Source of the DNA: Moraxellaceae bacterium
GTDB taxonomy: Bacteria; Pseudomonadota; Gammaproteobacteria; Pseudomonadales; Moraxellaceae
Direction of reading: 5' to 3'
Length of the DNA: 7,766 nt
Assembly: GCA_030146505.1 (NCBI GenBank)
Contig: JASLCO010000403.1
Span: forward strand, 1-7,766
The translations under genes and the position numbers were made by a program. Below, piece after piece: positions 1 to 5,117 of the stretch. A model generated the notes under the pieces. The model saw only the letters and a program-made list of their open reading frames with translations. It was not told the origin of the DNA and ran no database searches. Every line of letters starts with the position of its first letter. Position 1 is the stretch's first letter.

Positions 1-126
1 CACGCTTGGGCAGGCGGCGGTATCGTGGCTGACTCGGATTGCGAGGCCGAATATCAGGAGTGCTTCGACAAGATTGGTGCGCTGATGCAGGCGCTGGAGG
101 AAATGGGCAAAGCGTCTGGTGCTTGA
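1..126 (+). CDS. pabB: Aminodeoxychorismate synthase component I (PabB-like), C-terminal end only
   Basis: Only the last 41 codons are present, in frame 1 from the window edge to TGA at 124-126. The fragment reads AWAGGGIVADSD, then EAEYQECFDKIGALMQALEE. This is the C-terminal signature of the chorismate-binding enzymes: a glycine-rich GGGIVADSD segment followed by an EY..C..K helix. These enzymes aminate chorismate with ammonia supplied by a glutaminase partner. The EAEYQE.FDK wording resembles PabB (4-amino-4-deoxychorismate, folate pathway) more than TrpE (anthranilate), but the fragment is too short to exclude TrpE or a fused PabB/PabC, although the stop soon after the domain argues against a fused lyase. 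The gene converges on thrH and ends at the shared terminator at 186-214. Confidence 0.7.
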   Translation, partial: HAWAGGGIVADSDCEAEYQECFDKIGALMQALEEMGKASGA

Positions 127-138
127 GGAAGCGTGTCT

Positions 139-164
139 GCAGGTGCGAATTCATTCGCACCTGC
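139..164. repeat. Perfect 12-bp-arm palindrome, dispersed-repeat type
   Basis: GCAGGTGCGAAT (139-150) is followed after two bases (TC) by its exact reverse complement (153-164). As a hairpin it gives an 11-bp stem with a TTCA tetraloop. No T-tract follows on either strand, so it is not a standard intrinsic terminator. It lies 12 bases after the pabB stop. Palindromes built around GTGCGAAT..ATTCGCAC occur between genes in many proteobacteria, so a dispersed intergenic repeat that caps the mRNA 3' end is the likely reading. That comparison is from memory, not from a search. Confidence 0.7.
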
Positions 165-185
165 CACGGCATGGCATGAGAAAAG

Positions 186-214
186 CAAAAGCCCACATAC
201 AGCGGGCTTTTGTT
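186..214. terminator. Bidirectional rho-independent terminator between pabB and thrH
   Basis: CAAAAGCCC (186-194) pairs perfectly with GGGCTTTTG (204-212) around a 9-base loop. The GC core carries T-rich tails on both strands: CTTTTGTT reading right, CTTTTGCTTTT reading left. It lies between the convergent stop codons of the pabB-like gene (126) and thrH (228), so it can end transcription from both sides. Confidence 0.85.
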
Positions 215-227
215 CGGGAATAACGGC

Positions 228-842
228 TCAGGGAATCTTGCGCTGTGAACCTTTGCGGATTTCTGCTTTCAATTCTTCATAATTGCGTGTCACCGGAAAC
301 TGCGGGAATTCGCGGATCACATTTTCCGGTGCATCAAACAGAATACCCTTGTCGGCCTCGCCCAGCATATTGGTGTCGTTGTAGGAATCACCCGCAGCGA
401 TGACGCGGTAATTCAAGCCATGCAGTGCCTTGACGGCAGCACGCTTCTGGTCCGGCTGGCGCAGCACGTAATTCGTGATACGGCCTGCTTCGTCGGCTTC
501 CAGCTTGTGGCACATGATGGTGGGCCAGCCCAGTTGGCGCATGAGAGGGTGGGCAAACTCGTAGAAAGTGTCGGAAAGGATGATGAGCTGGAAATGCTCG
601 CGTACCCATTCCACGAATTCCCTGGCGCCGGGCAACGGGCCCATGTCGGCGATCACGGCCTGGATATCCTTGAGACCCAGCTTGTGCTCGTCCAGGATGC
701 GCAGGCGCTGGCGCATCAGTACATCGTAATCAGGAATGTCGCGCGTGGTGGCCTCAAGCTCCTTGATACCGGTGCGCTTGGCAAAATTGATCCATATCTC
801 CGGAACCAGTACGCCTTCCAGATCAAGACAGACAATTTCCAC
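228..842 (-). CDS. thrH: ThrH: bifunctional phosphoserine phosphatase / homoserine phosphotransferase
   Basis: The 204-residue product is a HAD-superfamily enzyme that closely resembles Pseudomonas ThrH (about 205 aa). ThrH removes phosphate from phosphoserine and can pass it to homoserine, linking serine and threonine synthesis in the cytosol. Visible motifs are CLDLEGVLVPE near the N-terminus (nucleophile Asp7, with Glu9 where most HAD enzymes have Asp, as in ThrH), motif II around LSDTF (Ser90), a motif III lysine near DQKR (Lys133), and motif IV GDSYNDTNML (Asp152, Asp156). The reading frame is open further upstream to an ATG at 927-929, but those residues lack family similarity. The GTG at 840-842 gives VEIVCLDLEG, matches the family N-terminus, and has a GGGGG ribosome site 7 bases upstream. 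It is the last gene of the minus-strand run after cysB and cysH and ends at the bidirectional terminator. Confidence 0.93.
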   Translation of the reverse strand: MEIVCLDLEGVLVPEIWINFAKRTGIKELEATTRDIPDYDVLMRQRLRILDEHKLGLKDIQAVIADMGPLPGAREFVEWVREHFQLIILSDTFYEFAHPLMRQLGWPTIMCHKLEADEAGRITNYVLRQPDQKRAAVKALHGLNYRVIAAGDSYNDTNMLGEADKGILFDAPENVIREFPQFPVTRNYEELKAEIRKGSQRKIP

Positions 843-849
843 GACAACA

Positions 850-854
850 CCCCC
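850..854 (-). promoter_or_regulatory. Ribosome binding site that decides the thrH GTG start
   Basis: On the minus strand a GGGGG run lies 7 bases before the GTG at 840-842. The neighbouring valine codons at 843-848 are GTC and GTT and cannot start translation, so this site singles out the 840-842 GTG over the distant ATG at 927-929. Confidence 0.6.
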
Positions 855-951
855 AAACAAAACCGGACAGTTAAAAAAACGGGACCATGAAGGAGGCGGC
901 ACTCTAGCGATTTGACCCGCGCTGCGCAATGCAGACGGGCCACTGCCGGAA

Positions 952-1632
952 TCAGGAAGGAATGGTGGTCAGCGGCGCGTGCAAGCCGCACTCATGCGAT
1001 TCGCCACCCTTGGCGGGATCGTAGTAGGCACGCTCATTGGGCAAGCCGTGCTCCTGCACATAGGCTTCCAGCATCTGACTGTTCCAGTCCAGCAAGGGAT
1101 TGACCTTGATGCAGCCGAATTTTTCGTCCCACATCAGGGGCGCCAGCGAGGCGCCGCGCTGGGCGCTCTGTTCACGGCGCAGGGCGGTGATCCAGACCTT
1201 GGGCGCCAGTTCGCGCATGCCGCGCTCGAAGGGCTCCAGCTTCATGATCTGGCTGAAGGACTCCACCCGCTCCACTTCATCGGGCATGGGAATGGATTCG
1301 CCATTGAGGGCCAGCCAGTGGGCCGAGCTCATGCGCGGCAAATAGGCCTTGAGGTTCAGACCAAGCTGGCTGCGGCAAGCTTCGGCAAAACGGTAGGTCT
1401 CGGGAAGGTTGGTGCCATGGTCCACCCACAGCACCGGCATGTCGGGCTTGAAGGCCAGTGCCATGTGCAGGATGACGGCTTCATAAGGGCGGAAATTACT
1501 GGTGACTATGATGTGGTCAGGCGCCATGGCAAACGCCGCTTCCAGGATTTCGCGAGCAGACCGCCCCTCCAGCCTGGCGTTCAGCTCGGCCAGTTGGGCA
1601 GGGATTTTTCCGGAATAGAGGTCAAGAGGCAT
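952..1632 (-). CDS. cysH: Phosphoadenylyl-sulfate (PAPS) reductase family protein, CysH-like
   Basis: The 226-residue cytosolic protein belongs to the PAPS/APS reductase (adenine nucleotide alpha-hydrolase-like) family, which reduces activated sulfate to sulfite using thioredoxin or glutaredoxin. Visible hallmarks are a modified PP-loop at about 44-56 (TSNFRPYEAVILH), VLWVDHGTNLPETYRFAE at 67-84, KLEPFERGM at 131-139, WITALRREQS at 147-156, and a C-terminal ECGLH with the catalytic Cys215. The CC and CxxC pairs that bind a 4Fe-4S cluster in APS reductases are absent: the expected CC position is Phe-Ser before QIMKLEP, and the only cysteines are 86, 174 and 215. This favours the cluster-free PAPS type. 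The PP-loop reads SNFR where textbook CysH has SSFG, so it may be a divergent branch. It starts 72 bases after the cysB stop on the same strand and is probably co-transcribed. The ribosome site is weak (GAG). Confidence 0.85.
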   Translation of the reverse strand: MPLDLYSGKIPAQLAELNARLEGRSAREILEAAFAMAPDHIIVTSNFRPYEAVILHMALAFKPDMPVLWVDHGTNLPETYRFAEACRSQLGLNLKAYLPRMSSAHWLALNGESIPMPDEVERVESFSQIMKLEPFERGMRELAPKVWITALRREQSAQRGASLAPLMWDEKFGCIKVNPLLDWNSQMLEAYVQEHGLPNERAYYDPAKGGESHECGLHAPLTTIPS

Positions 1633-1704
1633 GGCAGGCTCGCAAAAACAGCGGAAGAAGGCACCGGCACGAGTTCCGGCGGGCCGCCATGGTAACGCCT
1701 CCCC

Positions 1705-2679
1705 TCAGAAGGACGGAAGCTCGACGCCCTCGAAAACCTTGTCCAGTTCGCCACGGGAATAGGCCTGCACCGCTTCGTCCATGCGCTCGCGCGTGAGGTG
1801 CGGGGCAAAGGTCTTCACGAAATCGTACATGAAGCCGCGCATGAAGGTGCCCTTGCGAAAGCCTATCCGTGTGGTACTGGGCTCGAAAAGATGGCTGGCA
1901 TCAATGGCGACGAGTTCCTTGTCCACCTCCGGCTCGAATGCCATGTGGGCAATGATGCCTATGCCTATGCCAAGGCGCACATAGGTCTTGATGACGTCGG
2001 CATCCGTGGCCGTGAACACCACGCGCGGCGTGAGGCCGCGGGCCTTGAAAGCCTCGTCCAGCTTGGAGCGTCCGGTGAAACCGAAGACATAGGTCACCAG
2101 CGGAAACTGGGCCACATCTTCCAGCGTGATCTTGCTGCGTATGGCCAGGGGGTGATTCCTGGGCACCACCACGGAACGGTTCCAGTGGTAGCAGGGCAGC
2201 ATGATGAGATCGGAAAAATGCTCCATGCCTTCGGTGGCAATGGCGAAGTCCACGCTGCCGTCGGAAGCCATCTCGGCAATCTGCTGCGGCGTGCCCTGGT
2301 GCATGTGCAGGGCCACATCCGGATACTGTTTGGTAAAGCGCTCGATCACGGCCGGCAGGCGATAGCGTGCCTGGGTATGCGTGGTGGCGATGGAAAGATG
2401 GCCACGCTTCTGGTCGGTGTATTCCAGCGCGACCTGGCGAATGCTTTCCGTCTTGCGCAGGATTTCGCCAGCAATCGCCAGAATGGCCTGGCCCGCCGGG
2501 GTCACGCGGGTCAGGTGCTTGCCGCTGCGGGAAAAAATCTCCACGCCCAGTTCGTCTTCCAGCAAGCGGATCTGCTTGCTGATACCGGGCTGCGAGGTAT
2601 AGAGGCTCTGGGCCGTGAGGGAGACATTGAGGTCATGATGGGCAACCTCCCAGATATAACGCAGTTGCTGCAGCTTCAT
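1705..2679 (-). CDS. cysB: CysB, LysR-family transcriptional activator of sulfur assimilation
   Basis: The 324-residue product has the same length as enterobacterial CysB and is alike along its whole length. The N-terminal winged helix-turn-helix covers about residues 1-60 (MKLQQLRYIWEV, then LTAQSLYTSQPGISKQIRLLEDELG), followed by the linker helix and a periplasmic-binding-protein-like effector domain from about 93. Residues that hold sulfate in the known CysB structure appear at the expected positions: Thr100, Thr102 and Gln103 (TTHTQARY), Thr149 (AIATEG) and Thr202 (GFTGRSK). In the family, N-acetylserine activates and sulfide or thiosulfate antagonises DNA binding. A strong GGAGG lies 6 bases before the ATG. 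It is divergent from the TauE-type permease and directly upstream of cysH, as expected for a local sulfur regulon; control of both neighbours is inference. Confidence 0.96.
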   Translation of the reverse strand: MKLQQLRYIWEVAHHDLNVSLTAQSLYTSQPGISKQIRLLEDELGVEIFSRSGKHLTRVTPAGQAILAIAGEILRKTESIRQVALEYTDQKRGHLSIATTHTQARYRLPAVIERFTKQYPDVALHMHQGTPQQIAEMASDGSVDFAIATEGMEHFSDLIMLPCYHWNRSVVVPRNHPLAIRSKITLEDVAQFPLVTYVFGFTGRSKLDEAFKARGLTPRVVFTATDADVIKTYVRLGIGIGIIAHMAFEPEVDKELVAIDASHLFEPSTTRIGFRKGTFMRGFMYDFVKTFAPHLTRERMDEAVQAYSRGELDKVFEGVELPSF

Positions 2680-2850
2680 ATCGGCCTCCGGTCCGGCCCG
2701 TCACATCAGCCCATAAGGCCGGGGCTTCCGACCATTTGGCTATAAGACTTTCAGAAAATAGCGTTTTGAAGCATAGTCCACCGCCTTTCGGCTTGCCAAG
2801 CATGCGCAATGCAAATGGCAAGGGCACTTTTCAGGCGGAGAGCAAGCACT
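2680..2850. promoter_or_regulatory. Divergent cysB / tauE intergenic region, probable promoters
   Basis: This 171-base region separates the divergent cysB and permease starts and must hold promoters for both. An AT-rich island at about 2733-2770 stands out from GC-rich surroundings and includes TATAAG at 2741-2746, close to a -10 box. I could not pair it with a convincing -35. As a LysR-type regulator, CysB would be expected to bind here, but no clear site can be named by eye. Confidence 0.4.
2837..2842 (+). promoter_or_regulatory. Ribosome binding site that favours the GTG start of the TauE-type permease
   Basis: GGAGAG lies 8 bases before the GTG at 2851. The in-frame ATGs at 2809 and 2815 have no purine-rich site at a useful distance, so this site favours the shorter protein that begins just before the first membrane helix. 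Confidence 0.55.
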
Positions 2851-3642
2851 GTGGCAGAGGGTTGGCATTTCATTCTGGCAGGCGCCCTGGTCGGCTTCTG
2901 CGTAGGGGTGACCGGCGTGGGTGGCGGATCGCTGATGACGCCGCTGCTGAGCATGATGGGGGTTCCGCTGCCAATCGCCATCGGCACCGACCTGCTTTAC
3001 GCCTCCGTCACCAAATCCGGCGGCGCCCTCGTCCATGCCTTCAAGCGCAATATCAACTGGTCCATCGTACGCTGGCTGTCAGTCGGCAGCCTTCCGGCCG
3101 CCCTGCTCACGCTCTGGGCCCTCAGGACCTTTTTCGGCAACGCCAACGAATACAAGCACGTACTGACCGTGGCCCTGGGCTTCATGCTCCTGCTCACCGC
3201 TGCCTCGCTGGTCTTCCGCAAGCAGTTGCAGCGCCTGCACGATGCCAGCCCCCTGCAAAACCATCTGCGCCAGTTGATAGACCGCCACACCACGACCTTC
3301 ACGGTGCTGATGGGGCTGGCACTGGGTGTTCTGGTCACGCTGTCATCCGTGGGTGCCGGTGCCTTTGGCGTTGTAGTCCTGCTCAGCCTCTATCCCCGCC
3401 TTTCCACCATCCAGATCATAGGTACCGATGTCACCCATGCCGTGCTGCTGACACTGGTGGCGGGCCTTGGCCACATGCAGATGGGCAATGTGGACAACAG
3501 CCTGCTGCTGCACCTGCTTACCGGCTCCATTCCCGCCATCATTGTGGGTACCCTGCTTTCCTCGCGCCTGCGTGAGGATGTGATACGCCCCATCCTCGGG
3601 ATCACGCTGGCCCTGCTCAGCATCAAGTTCATGTTTTTCTGA
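2851..3642 (+). CDS. TauE/SafE-family membrane permease (putative sulfite/sulfonate-type exporter)
   Basis: The 263-residue polytopic membrane protein shows the duplicated TauE/SafE (formerly DUF81) motif: GVTGVGGGSLMTPLL in the first helix and TLSSVGAGAFGVVVLL in the second half, each followed by IGTD (positions near PIAIGTDLLYAS and IQIIGTDVTHAV). About seven to eight hydrophobic segments are visible, with a polar loop near the middle (FRKQLQRLHDASPLQNHLRQ). Characterised members export sulfite, sulfoacetate or related anions, but the family is broad and the substrate cannot be read from sequence. The start is uncertain: GTG 2851 has a good ribosome site, while ATG 2809 would add 14 residues (MQMARALFRRRAST). 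Being divergent from cysB and near cysH supports, by inference, a role in sulfur oxyanion handling. Confidence 0.88.
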   Translation: MAEGWHFILAGALVGFCVGVTGVGGGSLMTPLLSMMGVPLPIAIGTDLLYASVTKSGGALVHAFKRNINWSIVRWLSVGSLPAALLTLWALRTFFGNANEYKHVLTVALGFMLLLTAASLVFRKQLQRLHDASPLQNHLRQLIDRHTTTFTVLMGLALGVLVTLSSVGAGAFGVVVLLSLYPRLSTIQIIGTDVTHAVLLTLVAGLGHMQMGNVDNSLLLHLLTGSIPAIIVGTLLSSRLREDVIRPILGITLALLSIKFMFF

Positions 3643-3685
3643 AAGCCTCCCGGTCCATTGCCGCCGCCTATGAAAAACTCCGTGC

Positions 3686-3713
3686 AAGCCCCCGTGAAAG
3701 GCCAGGGCTTTTT
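3686..3713 (+). terminator. Possible rho-independent terminator after the permease gene
   Basis: AAGCCC (3686-3691) can pair with GGGCTT (3705-3710) across a 13-base loop, followed by TTT then C, giving TTTTT at 3709-3713. The stem is only 6 bp and the loop is long, so it is weak. It lies 43 bases after the permease stop and upstream of the DAHP synthase start. Confidence 0.4.
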
Positions 3714-3778
3714 CAATAGAATCGACCACTTTCGCGCCTTTGCGCCTGAATATTGCCAATTGCCAATAGGTGTTTGTA

Positions 3779-4858
3779 ATGGCTGAAACCCGTATCGAAG
3801 ACGTCAACGTACGCTCGACCGAAGTCCTCATCACGCCAGCCGAGCTCAAGCGCGAGCTGCCGCTCTCCGATGCCGCCCGCGAAACCGTGCTGGAAGGTCG
3901 CGAGACCATACGCAACATCCTGGATGGCCGTGACCACCGCCTCTTCCTGGTGATAGGCCCCTGCTCCATCCATGATGTAAAGGCCGCCAAGGATTATGCA
4001 GAGCGCCTGAAAAAGCTGGCCAATGAGGTGGCCGACACCCTCTATCTGGTCATGCGCGTATACTTTGAAAAGCCACGCACCACCGTGGGCTGGAAAGGCC
4101 TCATCAACGACCCTTACATGAACGACAGCTTCAACATCCAGGATGGCCTGCACATCGGCCGCAAGCTGCTGCTGGAGCTGAACGAAATGGGGTTGCCGTG
4201 TGCCACCGAAGCACTGGATCCGAACTCGCCGCAGTACATGCACGACCTCATTGCCTGGTCGGCCATCGGTGCACGAACCACGGAATCTCAGACCCACCGT
4301 GAAATGTCCTCCGGGCTTTCTTCGCCCGTCGGCTTCAAAAATGGTACCGATGGCGGCCTGAAAGTGGCCACCAACGCCCTGCTTTCCATGGCCAATCCCC
4401 ACAGCTTTCTCGGCATCAATGCCGAGGGCAAGGTGGCCATCATCAACACTACCGGCAACAAGTACGGTCATGTCGTGCTGCGCGGCGGCGACGGCAAGCC
4501 GAATTACGATTCGGTCTCGGTCGCACTTGCTGAACGCGAACTGGACAAGGCCAAGGTCTCGCACAACATCATGATCGACGCCTCGCACGCCAATTCCAAC
4601 AAGGACCCCGGGCTGCAGCCTCTGGTGATGGATAACGTGAGCAACCAGATACTGGAAGGCAACACCTCCATCGTCGGCATGATGGTGGAGTCGCACCTCA
4701 AGTTCGGCCGCCAGGACATACCCAAGGACCTCTCGCAACTGGAATACGGAAAATCCGTGACCGATGGCTGCATTGACTGGGAAACCACGGAAAAAGCCGT
4801 CAAGCAGATGCATGACAAGCTGAAAGACGTGTTGCCCAAGCGCCAGCGCCAGACATAA
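3779..4858 (+). CDS. aroG: 3-deoxy-7-phosphoheptulonate (DAHP) synthase, class I AroG type
   Basis: The 359-residue cytosolic enzyme condenses phosphoenolpyruvate and erythrose 4-phosphate to DAHP, the first step of the shikimate pathway to aromatic amino acids and folate. It follows E. coli AroG along its length. Metal ligands are in place: Cys62 (GPCSIHD), His270 (SHANSN), Glu304 (MMVESH) and Asp329 (SVTDGC). Substrate segments EKPRTTVGWKGLINDP (97-112), GARTTESQ (164-171) and PVGFKNGTDG (183-192) are intact. This class is usually feedback-inhibited by Phe, Tyr or Trp; I cannot assign which from the sequence, so aroF or aroH remain possible. The ATG at 3779 has an AGG about 8 bases upstream; an in-frame GTG at 3770 would add MFV and is less likely. 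It stands alone, 136 bases after the permease gene, with repeats at its 3' side. Confidence 0.95.
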   Translation: MAETRIEDVNVRSTEVLITPAELKRELPLSDAARETVLEGRETIRNILDGRDHRLFLVIGPCSIHDVKAAKDYAERLKKLANEVADTLYLVMRVYFEKPRTTVGWKGLINDPYMNDSFNIQDGLHIGRKLLLELNEMGLPCATEALDPNSPQYMHDLIAWSAIGARTTESQTHREMSSGLSSPVGFKNGTDGGLKVATNALLSMANPHSFLGINAEGKVAIINTTGNKYGHVVLRGGDGKPNYDSVSVALAERELDKAKVSHNIMIDASHANSNKDPGLQPLVMDNVSNQILEGNTSIVGMMVESHLKFGRQDIPKDLSQLEYGKSVTDGCIDWETTEKAVKQMHDKLKDVLPKRQRQT

Positions 4859-4883
4859 GCCACCTCAATGACTCGTAACGCTT

Positions 4884-4974
4884 GTCACCCCGGCAAAGAG
4901 GCCAGGGGCCAGAAACTGCGTACAAGAGGGAAAAGGGAAATCAAAGATTAAAAGTCACTGGACCCCGGGATGAC
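4884..4974. repeat. Degenerate palindromic dispersed repeat (unit A)
   Basis: The left end reads GTCACCCCGG (4884-4893) and the right end CCCCGGGATGAC (4963-4974); the reverse complement of the right end, GTCATCCCGGGG, matches with few changes. Inside, GGGGCCAGAAACTG on the left mirrors CACTGGACCCC on the right. This is the layout of the small non-coding inverted-repeat units with GTCATCCC ends found between genes in many proteobacteria. It begins 26 bases after the DAHP synthase stop and contains no gene. Family identity is from memory and needs a genome-wide search. Confidence 0.6.
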
Positions 4975-4978
4975 GAAA

Positions 4979-4993
4979 GCCCTTTATCAGGGC
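4979..4993. repeat. Short hairpin between two repeat units
   Basis: GCCCT (4979-4983) and AGGGC (4989-4993) form a perfect 5-bp stem around TTATC. It sits exactly between repeat units A and B. There is no T-tract, so a terminator role for the DAHP synthase transcript is doubtful. Confidence 0.4.
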
Positions 4994-5076
4994 CGTCGTT
5001 CCGGCGAAGGCCGGAACCCATGAGGCAGTGAAAGAATCACCGTCGCCGGGATTCCTGGCCTGCGCCGGATTCATGG
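4994..5076. repeat. Degenerate palindromic dispersed repeat (unit B)
   Basis: The left arm is CGTCGTTCCGGCGAAGGCC then GGAACCCATG (4994-5022). The right arm at about 5046-5076 includes GGGATTCCTGGCCTGCGCCGG then ATTCATGG as its near reverse complement, with small insertions and substitutions. TTCCGGCGAAGGCCGGAA is itself a perfect 18-base palindrome apart from its centre. This resembles the CGTCATTCCGGC..GCCGGAAT units common between proteobacterial genes. An open frame runs through the right arm into the next CDS from GTG 5028, but the arm is repeat DNA, so that upstream start is unlikely to be real. Confidence 0.6.
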
Positions 5077-5117
5077 GGCAGACAAGCACTCATAAAAAAT
5101 CCAATAAGAAACGGGTG

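Noticed and set aside
871..886. Run of seven T on the minus strand after GGTCCCG, looking like a terminator tail between cysH and thrH
   Set aside because: No matching upstream arm for GGTCCCG was found on the minus strand, so no stem supports a terminator; cysH and thrH may be co-transcribed.
843..929. N-terminal extension of ThrH to the ATG at 927-929
   Set aside because: The 29 extra residues do not resemble the family, and GTG 840-842 has its own ribosome site and gives the family's usual length.
979..1695. Open frame of 238 codons on the plus strand opposite the CysH-like gene
   Set aside because: It mirrors a real conserved gene; composition is low in information and no family is recognisable.
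1798..2745. Open frame of 315 codons on the plus strand opposite cysB
   Set aside because: cysB on the other strand is full length and conserved throughout. The opposite product shows no domain and has no ribosome site.
2736..2850. Overlapping plus-strand frame beginning before the permease gene
   Set aside because: It runs in another frame through the permease coding region and yields an Arg/His/Pro-rich product without motifs; the permease frame has clear family motifs.
3713..4813. Long open frame (366 codons) on the minus strand opposite the DAHP synthase gene
   Set aside because: The plus strand encodes a complete DAHP synthase with all metal ligands. The antisense product is Gly/Val/His-rich with no recognisable motif, typical of a GC-rich shadow frame.
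4859..5117. Repeat-rich interval considered as a CRISPR array or insertion-sequence remnant
   Set aside because: The units are two different inverted repeats, not evenly spaced direct repeats with spacers, and no transposase fragment is present.
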